From Paenalkalicoccus suaedae (GTDB taxonomy: Bacteria > Bacillota > Bacilli > Bacillales > Salisediminibacteriaceae), in NCBI RefSeq assembly GCF_006965545.2, contig NZ_CP041372.2:3224001-3288000 (forward strand): DNA of 64,000 nucleotides, written 5' to 3'. This document shows, in pieces, positions 8,792 to 18,145 of this stretch. The position numbers were made by a program, and so were the translations under genes. Position 1 is the stretch's first letter. Each line of letters opens with the position of its first letter. Under the pieces are notes generated by a model that was not told where the DNA came from, searched no databases, and saw nothing but the letters and a program-made list of their open reading frames with translations.

Positions 8792-10036
8792 TTACTCCGT
8801 ATAAAACTGTGAAATGTCTGTCTCAATCATTTCTACGGATTCTTCAAGCGCCTCTTCCACATTTTCACCCGTTGAAATAAATTCGAGGGCGTCGGCCATT
8901 GGATCCCAAACTGCGGAGAGGGCTGGCAGTGGGATGAATGGCTCCGCGCGCTCAAGCTGCGTGGCGAAGCCTGTTAACAACGGATCGTTCTGGAATTCTT
9001 CACTCTCTAACAGCGCTGAATTCGCCGGCATTTCGCCCGTTGCGCGGTAAAATTCCGCTAACGATTCCTCCGACGTCAGGTGAATCGCAAGTTGCGTTGC
9101 CTCCTCTGGATAGTCGGAGTACTCGGACAACATCCAGCCCTTCGTACCTAAAAACGTGCGCGGATACTCACCGTTATCGAGCTGCGGTAGTGGCGCCGTT
9201 GCTAAACTATCGCCAAGCGACTCCTCTAGCTCTCGAAGCGCCCACGGTCCGTTAATAATCGCCGCAACGTTACCGTCCGTAAACAGCCCCTGCGCAATAT
9301 CGTTATTTACCCCGACCATCAAATAGCCGTTCTCATACCAACGCTGGAACATCTCGCCTGCCTGAATCGCGCCATCATTCGCTAAACCGACGTCCGTCTG
9401 ATCGTAGACCCCTTCTTCTTCTGCGAAAATATAAGCTCCATATCCCGCCATAAAGGGGAACGAAAAATAGAAATCGGTCGCAGGATATAAGAAGCCAAAC
9501 TGATCGTTAGAAGGATCCGTCATGTCAGCCGCAATTGCTTCAAGCTCCTCCATCGTCTCCGGCGCCTCTGGAATAACGTCCTGATTATAGTACATCGCCA
9601 ACGTTTCGACCACGGCAGGAAGCCCGTAAAGCTCGCCCTGATAGCTAAGCGCCTCCGTCGAACCCTCCGAATACTGCGCCAAAATCTCCTCATCAACCTC
9701 CATCGGTTGCACGAGCCCCGTCAGCGCTAAATTACCTACGCCAGGCTGATAAAACAAGTCGGGACCGCGCCCAGACGGTCCATCAAGCGAAATCGACTGC
9801 TCCTGCTCATCCATCGCAAACGGTACGACCTCAACCTCAATTCCTGTCTCCTCCGTAAATCCCGCCGCAAGCGCCGCCACATGCTCCTCATCATCATCGT
9901 TCGCCCAAATCAGCAGTTGCCGAGGCTCACCGTCCGCCGCCTCACTCGCACCGTTTGTTCCTTCGTCCCCGCCATTACTACACGCCGCGAGCACGCTCGC
10001 CGACATCAAACTCACTACTACCGTCCACTTTTTCAT
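8792..10036 (-). CDS. extracellular sugar-binding lipoprotein (ABC transporter, MalE-like)
   Basis: A 414-residue family 1 solute-binding protein. Residues 1-19 are a lipoprotein signal with VLAAC lipobox; the mature N-terminus is a Gly/Asp/Asn-rich linker, then LLIWANDDDEEHVAALAAGF begins the first lobe, and GDSLATAPLPQ-like and GTKGWMLSEYS segments match maltodextrin-binding proteins. It would capture an oligosaccharide for import. ATG at 10036 has AGGAGG nine nt upstream. No permease or ATPase gene adjoins it, so it must share a transporter encoded elsewhere. A LacI-type operator lies upstream and the LacI gene follows, implying sugar-induced expression. Confidence 0.85.
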   Translation of the reverse strand: MKKWTVVVSLMSASVLAACSNGGDEGTNGASEAADGEPRQLLIWANDDDEEHVAALAAGFTEETGIEVEVVPFAMDEQEQSISLDGPSGRGPDLFYQPGVGNLALTGLVQPMEVDEEILAQYSEGSTEALSYQGELYGLPAVVETLAMYYNQDVIPEAPETMEELEAIAADMTDPSNDQFGFLYPATDFYFSFPFMAGYGAYIFAEEEGVYDQTDVGLANDGAIQAGEMFQRWYENGYLMVGVNNDIAQGLFTDGNVAAIINGPWALRELEESLGDSLATAPLPQLDNGEYPRTFLGTKGWMLSEYSDYPEEATQLAIHLTSEESLAEFYRATGEMPANSALLESEEFQNDPLLTGFATQLERAEPFIPLPALSAVWDPMADALEFISTGENVEEALEESVEMIETDISQFYTE

Positions 10037-10120
10037 ATCCATTCTCCTCCTCATTATGTGTGTAAATCCGTGACGCGCCAAAGCCATGTAACCAACTCCG
10101 ACCACCACCTCCCTCAAAAG

Positions 10121-10134
10121 GTTAAGCGCTTAAC
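10121..10134. promoter_or_regulatory. LacI-family operator, copy 1
   Basis: GTTAAGCGCTTAAC is a perfect 14-bp palindrome with the central CG typical of LacI-family sites. It lies 85 bp upstream of the sugar-binding protein start. The identical palindrome recurs upstream of the adjacent lacI-type gene. Confidence 0.8.
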
Positions 10135-10242
10135 TTAACCCTTAAATTTTTTTACGTTAAATCATGTATTCGCTTTTTTTAAAACGCTTTCTTTTATTCG
10201 TTTAAAAATTGGGTGGTACATGGTGTCCCCACCCGTTAGTAA

Positions 10243-11268
10243 CTATAGCTTTCTCGTTGATTCTCTTTCCACCAGCTCGACTGGTAACACAACCGTATTG
10301 TGACCATGACTTTCTTCTTCAATAGATGCAATAACAAGCTCCGCCGCTGTACGTCCTTTTGTAAAAATATCCTGACGAACCGTCGTTAACGGAGGTGTAA
10401 TGTATTCACTTATAATCAAATCGTCAAATCCAATGACCGAATAGTCGTCCGGCACGCTTTTACCAAGCTTCTTCAGCTCGTTGATGACACCGATTGCGAG
10501 CACATCTGAAACGGTGACGATACCGGTCGGCGCAGGATCCGCGGTAACGATCCGGTTTACGAGCGCAGGTTGCTCAAACTTTACGTCATACGATTCAAAC
10601 ACGAGGTCTTCATCAAAAGCGATGCCACTCTCCGAAAGTGCGCGCCTATATCCATTCATACGATGCAGATCGACTGGCGATGTTTGCAAATTAGTAGGCA
10701 CGAAAGCGACCTTGGTATGGCCGAGCTCAATCAAATGCTTGGTCGCAAGATATCCGCCGCGCTCATCCTGGATGCGCACGTTGTTGTAATTGGCCGCTTC
10801 CTTCGCATACGTGTCGATGAGCACGAGCGGCACGTCAAGCTGAATGAGCTCTTCATAGAGGTTCTCGGGTAGCTCGCCGATATAAATCAGGCCATCGAGG
10901 TTGCGCTTTTTGACCCAGCCTTTCACATCCTCAGGCTCGGCGACGCCGCTGATCATGGTGTCATAGTTATTTTTGCGCGAGATGACTTCGATGCCGCTCA
11001 CGAACTCGTTGTAATAAATATTCTTTTTAAACATGGCTGCGGGCGAATCCCCTAGCATCGGGATCAAGATGCCGATGAGGTTCGATTTGCGTCGCGACAG
11101 GCTCACGGCGGACGAATCGGGATAATAGTTTAGCTCTCTAATTGACTCAAAAACCTTCTCCTTCGTCTTATCCGACACCTTTTTAACGCCATTCAGCACA
11201 TAGGACACCGTCGCAATCGACACATTCGCATGCGTCGCCACATCCTGCATAGTAGGCTTTTTACTCAT
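10243..11268 (-). CDS. LacI family transcriptional regulator
   Basis: A 341-residue repressor. Residues 4-50 hold the DNA-binding head (MQDVATHANVSIATVSYVLNG helix-turn-helix, then hinge helix SSAVSLSRRKSN), followed by a periplasmic-binding-protein-like effector domain with the IGFDDLIISEYITPPLTTV motif of the CcpA/MalR group. It very likely represses the downstream sugar-binding protein gene and itself, since the same 14-bp palindrome lies upstream of both. Ligand probably an oligosaccharide or its metabolite. Confidence 0.9.
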   Translation of the reverse strand: MSKKPTMQDVATHANVSIATVSYVLNGVKKVSDKTKEKVFESIRELNYYPDSSAVSLSRRKSNLIGILIPMLGDSPAAMFKKNIYYNEFVSGIEVISRKNNYDTMISGVAEPEDVKGWVKKRNLDGLIYIGELPENLYEELIQLDVPLVLIDTYAKEAANYNNVRIQDERGGYLATKHLIELGHTKVAFVPTNLQTSPVDLHRMNGYRRALSESGIAFDEDLVFESYDVKFEQPALVNRIVTADPAPTGIVTVSDVLAIGVINELKKLGKSVPDDYSVIGFDDLIISEYITPPLTTVRQDIFTKGRTAAELVIASIEEESHGHNTVVLPVELVERESTRKL

Positions 11269-11373
11269 CTCGTCTCTCCCTCTAGTGGGGTTTGTGTGGT
11301 GCAGTTGCTGGAGAAATGTCGCGCGTGCTCCAGCAGTTTGGGAAGCACATTGTTAACTGTTTTGTGTAGTTAT

Positions 11374-11387
11374 GTTAAGCGCTTAAC
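11374..11387. promoter_or_regulatory. LacI-family operator, copy 2 (autoregulation)
   Basis: A second GTTAAGCGCTTAAC, identical to that at 10121-10134, about 105 bp upstream of the lacI-type start codon. This supports autoregulation and, with copy 1, a 1.25-kb-spaced operator pair. Confidence 0.8.
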
Positions 11388-11636
11388 TACCTGTATATGC
11401 TCACTATCCTACCCTAAGAGGAGAAGCTACGTCAATATGTATTTTGGGGGAGAGGAAATTGCGTACACAGAGCCCAAATTGCGTTCGCTCGCCCCGCTTT
11501 AGAAAGAACTTCAGGTTGCTGGCACCTATTCACTTGCCATTTTTATCTATTTTGCCATGATGACTTTGATATAATAGGATCAATCGCAACACTATATCGA
11601 AACCATTCCATAATAAGTGCTTCTAGGAGGACGCCT

Positions 11637-11963
11637 ATGAAACAATTATCTGCATATACCATTTATTTTCTGCTCGTTATCGCCGCTACTGCAGTTGCCC
11701 AATTCATGCTTTTTATTTATATCTCATCTGGACAATTCCGGGCAGCTGACGGCCCTCCATTTGACTACACGCCTACCGGAATGCTTATAGAGAGCGTTGC
11801 TATCCCTGTTGGAATTGCCGTTTTATTATACGCAGCCTTCTTAATTTATAAGAAATCCGCCAAGCATTACAACGTGCATGTGTCCACAAGCGTCGGCGTA
11901 ATTGCGACTATCATAAGCGGCGTATATCTAATTTGGCATGCTGTTTCCTATATGTTTTTATAG
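11637..11963 (+). CDS. small integral membrane protein
   Basis: A 108-residue protein with three predicted membrane helices (about residues 7-28, 48-67, 82-103) and a short charged loop YKKSAKHYNVH. TAGGAGG stands 8 nt before the ATG. No conserved motif recognised; it is monocistronic. Function unknown. Confidence 0.65.
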   Translation: MKQLSAYTIYFLLVIAATAVAQFMLFIYISSGQFRAADGPPFDYTPTGMLIESVAIPVGIAVLLYAAFLIYKKSAKHYNVHVSTSVGVIATIISGVYLIWHAVSYMFL

Positions 11964-12021
11964 AAAACAAGTTTACTAGTATATCATTCTGCATCCCTTC
12001 AGACGATAAAACTTCCTACAA

Positions 12022-12056
12022 AAAAGAGGACCCCTAATCTGGGATCCTCCTCCATC
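12022..12056 (-). terminator. intrinsic terminator for the 38-residue gene
   Basis: On the minus strand GAGGATCCC...GGGGTCCTC is followed by a TTTTTT run. It sits just after the small gene at 12096-12212; the stem could also stop the plus-strand transcript of the small membrane gene at 11637. Confidence 0.65.
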
Positions 12057-12095
12057 AAAATACCTAGCATATATGTGTCTAACAAAAAGTAAAAA

Positions 12096-12212
12096 TTAGC
12101 TTAGCGACCCTAATGCTTTAATAAATGCGACCCCTTGATAAGCTAGGATGCTGAGACTCGTCACGCCCATCGTACCCATCAAAACGTAGCGAATTACATG
12201 CAATGAAATCAT
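12096..12212 (-). CDS. 38-residue hydrophobic peptide
   Basis: ATG at 12212 is preceded by AAAGGAG at workable spacing and the gene is followed by a terminator. The product MISLHVIRYVLMGTMGVTSL continues as one hydrophobic helix with a short Ala-Leu-Gly-Ser-Leu-Ser tail. Start signal, stop and terminator together argue for a real short gene; function unknown. Confidence 0.5.
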   Translation of the reverse strand: MISLHVIRYVLMGTMGVTSLSILAYQGVAFIKALGSLS

Positions 12213-12370
12213 AATCACTCAACTCCTTTCTTCCTAATATACTCCTGTCTAGGAATTAAGCAATCGAACTATTATGTAAAATTCTGGTCAACCGTTTACA
12301 TGTCAAAGGACATAGGCATATGATTAAATTATCGTATGTATCACAAAAGTTAACGCGCCTCTATTCATAT

Positions 12371-12406
12371 AAAAAACCCTCATGCAAATGAATCAGCACG
12401 AGGGCT
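12371..12406 (-). terminator. rbs operon terminator
   Basis: Minus-strand GCCCTCGTGC and GCATGAGGGT form a 10-bp stem followed by TTTTTT, immediately after the rbsB stop codon. Confidence 0.85.
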
Positions 12407-12418
12407 TTTGCCATTGAT

Positions 12419-13378
12419 TTATTCTCGGACTAGCTCTAGTTCTACTGGAATAAAGTCTTCCACATCTTCATCTTGAAGGAACGCTAGCGCCGTCTCAAGC
12501 GCTTGTTCCCCAATTAAAGTTGGCTGTTGCGCAACTGTTCCAGCTAAGCGACCTGCCTCTACCGCTGCCACAGCATCATCCGTTGCGTCAAAGCCTACAA
12601 TAACTAGTTCGTCCATACCTGAAGCTTCTGCAGCTTCTAATGCACCTAATGCCATTTCATCGTTGTGTGCGAATACACCGACTATATCGGGATTACTCTG
12701 TAAAATGTTCTCCATAACATTTAGACCTTCAGCTCTGTTAAAGTTAGCTGTCTGAGAGGATACAACAGATAAAGCATCCGTCGCAATATTATTAAATCCC
12801 TCTCCACGTTCACGCGCAGCAGATGATCCTGGAATGCCCTCAATTTCAGCTACTTCTGCACCTTCGCCTAATAGTTCAACTAAAAGATCTCCAGCCATTT
12901 CTCCGCCTGCTACGTTGTCAGAAGCAATATGACTGACAACGTCACCACCATCTGCTCCACGGTCAACTGTGATAACAGGGATTCCTGCATCGTTTGCAGA
13001 TGAAACTGCCGTAACGACAGAGGATGAATCGGTTGGATTAATTAAAATAACATCTACGCCTTGCTGAATTAAATCTTCCACATCATTCACCTGTTTAGCG
13101 TCATCGTCCTGTGCATCAACCATGATTATTTCGATTCCTAGCTCTTCTGCCTTCGCTTCAGCACCCTCTTGTAAAGTGACAAAGAACGGGTTATTGAGCG
13201 TTGAAATAGAGAATCCGACCGTATAATCTGCGTCTCCTGAATCGTTTCCAGCTGCGTTGTTGCTCGTATTATCCGTGTCTTCGTTAGCATTGCCTCCGCT
13301 GCCTGGCGCTTCTGTTGAACACGCTAATAAAAACATCCCTACTACTGCAAACATCACCCATACAAGTACCTTTTTCAT
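12419..13378 (-). CDS. rbsB: ribose ABC transporter substrate-binding lipoprotein RbsB
   Basis: A 319-residue periplasmic-binding-like lipoprotein: signal peptide with LLAC lipobox (Cys about residue 20), an Asn/Asp/Gly-rich tether, then TVGFSISTLNNPFFVTLQEG opening the ribose-binding fold. Conserved ligand-contact regions include the LNNPFF stretch, DRGADGG and GFDATDDAVAAVEAG, as in RbsB. It captures ribose outside the membrane for RbsA/RbsC. Last gene of the rbsRKDACB operon, 16 bp after rbsC. Confidence 0.93.
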   Translation of the reverse strand: MKKVLVWVMFAVVGMFLLACSTEAPGSGGNANEDTDNTSNNAAGNDSGDADYTVGFSISTLNNPFFVTLQEGAEAKAEELGIEIIMVDAQDDDAKQVNDVEDLIQQGVDVILINPTDSSSVVTAVSSANDAGIPVITVDRGADGGDVVSHIASDNVAGGEMAGDLLVELLGEGAEVAEIEGIPGSSAARERGEGFNNIATDALSVVSSQTANFNRAEGLNVMENILQSNPDIVGVFAHNDEMALGALEAAEASGMDELVIVGFDATDDAVAAVEAGRLAGTVAQQPTLIGEQALETALAFLQDEDVEDFIPVELELVRE

Positions 13379-13394
13379 GTCTACTTCTCCCCTT

Positions 13395-14339
13395 TTAAGC
13401 AGTTTTTTTGCGGTCTAAAAGAACGGCTAATAGAATGACGCTTCCTTTCACGACTTGTTGGAAAAATGAGCTGACTCCAAGCAAGTTTAAACCGTTATTC
13501 AAGACACCTATGATTAAGGCACCTATTAAAGTGCCGACAATCCACCCACGTCCACCAGTTAAACTCGTTCCACCTAGTACTACTGCTGCAATAGCATCTA
13601 ACTCATACATCGTTCCAGCCGTTGGCTGTGCAGAGTTTAAACGAGATGTTAATATGATTCCTGCAAGCGCAGACAAAAATCCAGTTAAAGAATAGACGTA
13701 AATTTTAATGCGATCCGCCTTAATCCCTGATAGAATTGCTGCTTCCTCATTACCACCCACCGCATAGACACGGCGTCCAAACGTTGTTTTCTTCAGAATG
13801 AGATAAAGCACTAGAAAGCTCATTAGCATTGTTACAGCTGGAACAGGAATACCGAAGAAGTATCCGCGGCCTAGCATTTCAAATAAAGTAGATTCTCCTA
13901 AACCTGACACAGGACGACCATCTGTAAATACGAGAGTAAGACCACGGTAAATCGTCATTGTGGCAAGTGTCGCAATAAACGGAGCCACTTTTCCTTTTGA
14001 AATGATTAGTCCATTAATAGCACCTAATATGGCTCCGACTAAAAGTCCGACCATCATAGCTAAAATTGGATCAACACCTGCCGCCATTAACGTGGCTGTC
14101 ACCGCACCAGAAAAGGCTAGAATTGCACCAACTGATAAATCAATACCTCCAGTAAGAATGACAAAGGTCATCCCAAATGCAATTAGTGCATTAATAGAAA
14201 CTTGTCGTAATACGTTTAAAACGTTAGATAAGGACAAAAAACTTGGATTTAGAATAGTGATGACGGTTACAATTAAGAATAATCCAATGAATGGTCCTAT
14301 CGTTGCAAGTAACGATTTCATCTGTTTACTGCTTAACAT
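13395..14339 (-). CDS. rbsC: ribose ABC transporter permease RbsC
   Basis: A 314-residue membrane permease of the sugar-ABC (BPD_transp_2) type with about ten helices. Diagnostic segments are FGMTFVILTGGIDLSVG (about residues 56-72) and AIAAVVLGGTSLTGGRG near the C-terminus. ATG at 14339 has AGGAGGAG upstream; the longer open frame runs back into rbsA. It overlaps rbsA by 14 nt, consistent with coupled translation. Forms the pore for ribose import with RbsA and RbsB. Confidence 0.93.
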   Translation of the reverse strand: MLSSKQMKSLLATIGPFIGLFLIVTVITILNPSFLSLSNVLNVLRQVSINALIAFGMTFVILTGGIDLSVGAILAFSGAVTATLMAAGVDPILAMMVGLLVGAILGAINGLIISKGKVAPFIATLATMTIYRGLTLVFTDGRPVSGLGESTLFEMLGRGYFFGIPVPAVTMLMSFLVLYLILKKTTFGRRVYAVGGNEEAAILSGIKADRIKIYVYSLTGFLSALAGIILTSRLNSAQPTAGTMYELDAIAAVVLGGTSLTGGRGWIVGTLIGALIIGVLNNGLNLLGVSSFFQQVVKGSVILLAVLLDRKKTA

Positions 14340-15825
14340 GCTTATCTCCTCCTGTCGCATAGTGCATGATTCCTTCTTCTGACAGCTCATCTCTTTCTAG
14401 CGTCTTTATTAGTCTGCCTTCGTGCATCACAGCAACTCTACTACTAAGACCGATAATCTCAGGTAGTTCTGACGACACCATAATAATCGCTACACCAGCT
14501 TTAGCAAGTTCATTCATAATCATATAAATCTCTTTTTTCGCTCCAACGTCCACTCCTCGAGTTGGTTCATCTAATATAAGAATGCGCGGATTGAGTCCTA
14601 ACCACTTTGCTATAACGACTTTCTGCTGATTCCCGCCACTTAGCGATTTTGCCGTTTGGTTTGGACCAGCCAGCCTAACTCCTAATTTTTTAACAAGTCT
14701 ATGATAAAGCTCCATTTCTTTTTCATTAGATATCCAACCATTCTTTGATATAGAAGAAAAGTTAGTGATGTTTAAGTTATCTTTGATCGAGAAGTCTACA
14801 ATTAATCCTTTTGTTTTTCGATCCTCTGAAACAAACCCCATTTGCTGGCGAATACCGTCAAGTGGCGTTTTTATAGAGGTGATATTTCCATCAATCGCAA
14901 TCTCGCCACTGTCAGCTCTTCGGTAGCCAAAGATCGTCTCAACTAACTCTGATCTTCCGGCTCCCATTAGACCAGAAATCCCTAAAATTTCTCCTTCTCT
15001 TACAAATAGACTCGCTCCCTCGAACTCTCCTTGTCGAGTCAGCTCTTTAACCTCAAGCTTTGTATTGCCAGGAGTAAGGTCATAATCTGGGAATCTTCCT
15101 CCGAGTTCACGTCCCACCATCATTTTCACTATCTCGTCAAAACTTGTTTCCGATATAACTTTTGTTCCTACGTACTCACCGTCTCGCAAAATAGTGATTC
15201 GTTGGCATAAAGAGAATATTTCTTCCATTCGGTGAGAGATATAAATAAACGAAACTCCTTTATTCTGTAAGTCACGCACCGTTTTAAACAGAGTAGATAT
15301 CTCTTTTCCTGTTAAAGCAGCTGTCGGTTCATCCATAATAATGATGTCAGCATTCGTCAGTAAAGACTTAGCAATTTCAATGATTTGTTGTTTTCCAACA
15401 GACAAGTTACCAGCACGCTCCGTAGCTTTGACATCTAAACCAAGCTCTCTAAGTTTCTCTTCTGCTTGACGATTCATCTGTTTTGTTTTAAGCCACCCAA
15501 AACGTCCCACAGTTTGCTCATTGCCTAAAAATAAATTCTCTGCAACTGTTAATTCTGGCAATATATTAAGCTCTTGATGAATAACTGCTATACCATCTAA
15601 TTCTGCATCTTTTGGGTGTTTATAGGTAACCTCTTTTCCTTTTACCGATACGGTTCCATTGTCACGCTGATGAATGCCAGTAAGAATTTTTACAAGTGTC
15701 GATTTACCCGCACCATTCTCGCCCATTAGTGCATGAATCTCACCTTTTTTTAAGGAAAATTGCACATCTTTCAGCACTTGGTTGCCAGTAAAGGACTTAT
15801 CGATATGTTGCATATCAATAACCAT
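14326..15825 (-). CDS. rbsA: ribose ABC transporter ATPase RbsA
   Basis: A 499-residue tandem ABC ATPase. The first domain has Walker A GENGAGKST (about residues 37-45), signature LSVGKQQ and Walker B IIIMDEPTA; the second has a degenerate Walker A (GLMGAGRSE), signature LSGGNQQ and Walker B LILDEPTRGVDVG. This pattern is typical of RbsA. The ATG at 15825 has AAAGGGG upstream. Energises ribose import. Confidence 0.94.
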   Translation of the reverse strand: MVIDMQHIDKSFTGNQVLKDVQFSLKKGEIHALMGENGAGKSTLVKILTGIHQRDNGTVSVKGKEVTYKHPKDAELDGIAVIHQELNILPELTVAENLFLGNEQTVGRFGWLKTKQMNRQAEEKLRELGLDVKATERAGNLSVGKQQIIEIAKSLLTNADIIIMDEPTAALTGKEISTLFKTVRDLQNKGVSFIYISHRMEEIFSLCQRITILRDGEYVGTKVISETSFDEIVKMMVGRELGGRFPDYDLTPGNTKLEVKELTRQGEFEGASLFVREGEILGISGLMGAGRSELVETIFGYRRADSGEIAIDGNITSIKTPLDGIRQQMGFVSEDRKTKGLIVDFSIKDNLNITNFSSISKNGWISNEKEMELYHRLVKKLGVRLAGPNQTAKSLSGGNQQKVVIAKWLGLNPRILILDEPTRGVDVGAKKEIYMIMNELAKAGVAIIMVSSELPEIIGLSSRVAVMHEGRLIKTLERDELSEEGIMHYATGGDKHVKQ

Positions 15826-15838
15826 CTTTACACCCCTT

Positions 15839-16237
15839 TCAAAAAATAACGCCAGATTGAAGGATGACATTTGCATATGGTGTTGTTTCACCTGTTCGAA
15901 TAATTGCTTTTACATGCTTTAATTGCAACTTAAAATCCTCATGTGTAACATAGTCAACCTTTATATCAGTTCCGAGCTTTATTCGAAGGTCATCATGTAC
16001 ATACACATTCTTTGTTTTAATTTCTTCAGCCAGTATTATTTTTTCCACAACCATATCATTCGTTATTTCATTTAGCACATCCAAAAATGATGGAATTCCT
16101 TGCTTCAATGACAGATCAATGCATAGCACGTTAGGTGGTATCGGCAAGCCGCAGTCCGCTATAACGAGCTGATCTGTATGCCCCATCTTCGCTAAAACCC
16201 CTGCTATATCTCGGTTCAAGATTCCTTGCTTTTTCAT
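15839..16237 (-). CDS. rbsD: D-ribose pyranase RbsD
   Basis: A 132-residue cytoplasmic enzyme interconverting pyranose and furanose forms of ribose before phosphorylation. N-terminal MKKQGILNRDIAGVLAKMGH carries the conserved His20; VIADCGLPIP and the C-terminal RTGETTPYANVILQSGVIF match the family. The start overlaps the rbsK stop by 4 nt (ATGA). Confidence 0.94.
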   Translation of the reverse strand: MKKQGILNRDIAGVLAKMGHTDQLVIADCGLPIPPNVLCIDLSLKQGIPSFLDVLNEITNDMVVEKIILAEEIKTKNVYVHDDLRIKLGTDIKVDYVTHEDFKLQLKHVKAIIRTGETTPYANVILQSGVIF

Positions 16238-17121
16238 GTCACATTCTCCTCATTCATTCGGATAAATGATTCTACTGATTCTCGTGAAGGCATTCCAGTT
16301 TGCGCTCCTAATTGTTGAATACTTAATGCAGCTGCCGCATTAGCGAAGCGAATTGCCTCTTTTAATGTTGCTCCTTCAGCGACTTTAACGGCAAAAGCTC
16401 CATTAAATGTATCTCCAGCGCCAGTTGTATCTAGCGGATTTACTTGAAAGCCTAATACTTTAATTTTTTCACCAGAGGTATAGTAGGCAGCGCCCTGTGA
16501 ACCTAACGTAATAATTAATTTATCAGTGAGTGTGTCATTAAGTTCAAAAAGCTGCTTATATTCTGTCTCATTAGGTGTTAAATAAGTTGCTTTTTCTAAG
16601 GTCTGGAGTGGTAAAGACTGAGCAGGTGCAGGATTAATGATAACTGGTACTTTCCCGTGACAGCGGTCTAAAATATACTCAACTGTTTGCACCGGAATTT
16701 CTAGCTGCACAATGACAATGTCATTCGCTAAAATGCTAGCTAAATGACGATCAATATAGTCTGGGGTTACATGTGCATTCGCGCCTTGATGAACAATGAT
16801 TCGATTATCGTGATCGGAGACAATGATTGTAGCAACTCCAGAATTTATATGTGTAACCGGTTCCACATTATCAATATTTACATGATCATGCTTTAATGCG
16901 TCGAGTAGAACATTACCAAACGCATCGTCACCCACACATCCAAACATGCTAACTGATGCCCCTAACCTTGCTGCGGCAACAGCTTGATTAGCACCTTTTC
17001 CACCTGGAAAGGTTTTAAAGGAGTCTCCAAGCACAGTTTCACCTTGCTTTGGGAAGTTTGTTGTCTCTGTCACCATATCCATATTGATACTACCAATTAC
17101 AGCAATCGTAGATTTACTCAT
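16234..17121 (-). CDS. rbsK: ribokinase RbsK
   Basis: A 295-residue PfkB-family kinase phosphorylating ribose to ribose 5-phosphate. Residues 10-15 (SINMDM), the GGKGANQAVAAARLG motif (about 39-53) and the C-terminal PfkB signature DTTGAGDTFNGAFAV with catalytic Asp are intact. It overlaps rbsR by 8 nt. Its coding sequence contains a near-perfect copy of the RbsR operator palindrome (16849-16868). Confidence 0.94.
   Translation of the reverse strand: MSKSTIAVIGSINMDMVTETTNFPKQGETVLGDSFKTFPGGKGANQAVAAARLGASVSMFGCVGDDAFGNVLLDALKHDHVNIDNVEPVTHINSGVATIIVSDHDNRIIVHQGANAHVTPDYIDRHLASILANDIVIVQLEIPVQTVEYILDRCHGKVPVIINPAPAQSLPLQTLEKATYLTPNETEYKQLFELNDTLTDKLIITLGSQGAAYYTSGEKIKVLGFQVNPLDTTGAGDTFNGAFAVKVAEGATLKEAIRFANAAAALSIQQLGAQTGMPSRESVESFIRMNEENVT
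16849..16868. promoter_or_regulatory. candidate intragenic RbsR operator inside rbsK
   Basis: ATGTGTAACCGGTTCCACAT matches 19 of 20 bases of the palindrome upstream of rbsR, about 1.3 kb away. It falls in the rbsK codons for Pro-Val-Thr-His. LacI-family proteins can bridge two operators by looping, so an auxiliary site is plausible; the match itself is direct. Confidence 0.6.
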
Positions 17122-18106
17122 GTGATACCTCCAAATTCTTCGTTGTTTCTCTCACAACTAGTTTAGTCTCAAGCTTATAGTGATACGTATCAAGTCTTGT
17201 TTTCTCGACTTGCTTAATTAAAAGTCTAGTTGCTAATGCACCCATATCATAAATTGGTTGCTTCACTGTAGTAAGAGCAGGCGTTAACATGGTTCCCATA
17301 GGAATACCATCAAAACCAATCACATTCAAGTTCTCTGGAATCAAACGTCCTACAGAATGAGCAGCCTTCATTACTCCTGCGGCCGCAACATCACTACTGG
17401 CAAAAATACCATCTATATTAGGATGATTACGCAATAATTCTTCTGCTACTTCGCGAGATCGATCTAGATGAAAATCAGCGTTCACAACGATATATGGAAC
17501 GTTAAACTTTTCAGCTGTCTCAACGAACCCCTCATACCGATCATCTGCAGGCCCAACTCCTATCGGCCCTCGAATATGCGCAAGATACTTACATCCATTC
17601 GCTATTAAGTGTTCTGTAGCCATTTCTCCGCCCTTCTTATTATCAGAAAAGACAGAAGGGGTTTTATCATCGATCACACGGTCTAAGGCTACAATCGGAA
17701 TATTCAACTTGCTATAATCTTCGTCTGACAAGCTAGAGGTTGTTAAGATAATTCCATCTATATATTTTTGCTTTAATGCATGTAGATATTGTTTCTCTTT
17801 TTTAACTTCCTCATCTGTATTACATAAAACAACCGTATATCCGTAAATGTTAGCCACATCTTCTATGGCTCTAGCTAGTTCAGGAAAGAAGGGGTTTGTG
17901 ATATCTGGAACGACGAGCCCAATCATGCTAGAAGATTTATTATTTAGTGTCCTTGCAACAGAGTTAGGCTCGTAGTTTAAAGACGCAATAGCTGACATGA
18001 CAGCCTTCTCTGATTCCTTACTCACATAACCTTTTTTGTTAAGCACGCGAGAAACTGTTGCGACAGATACTCCAGCACTTTTAGCAACATCTCTAATCGT
18101 CGCCAT
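17114..18106 (-). CDS. rbsR: ribose operon repressor RbsR (LacI family)
   Basis: A 330-residue LacI-family repressor: helix-turn-helix IRDVAKSAGVSVATVSRVLN (residues 3-22), hinge with ARTLNNKSSSMIG, then the effector-binding domain. First gene of rbsRKDACB, the usual Bacillus order. A 20-bp palindrome lies in the leader just upstream and is the likely target; ribose would release it. Confidence 0.92.
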   Translation of the reverse strand: MATIRDVAKSAGVSVATVSRVLNKKGYVSKESEKAVMSAIASLNYEPNSVARTLNNKSSSMIGLVVPDITNPFFPELARAIEDVANIYGYTVVLCNTDEEVKKEKQYLHALKQKYIDGIILTTSSLSDEDYSKLNIPIVALDRVIDDKTPSVFSDNKKGGEMATEHLIANGCKYLAHIRGPIGVGPADDRYEGFVETAEKFNVPYIVVNADFHLDRSREVAEELLRNHPNIDGIFASSDVAAAGVMKAAHSVGRLIPENLNVIGFDGIPMGTMLTPALTTVKQPIYDMGALATRLLIKQVEKTRLDTYHYKLETKLVVRETTKNLEVSHE

Positions 18107-18145
18107 GATAACCCCTCCTTTCTTGTGAAGATGATATGTACTAGC

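Noticed and set aside
10150-10200. cre site upstream of the sugar-binding protein (AGAAAGCGTTTTAA on the minus strand)
   Set aside because: Too many mismatches to the consensus ends and surrounded by A/T runs; not distinguishable from chance.
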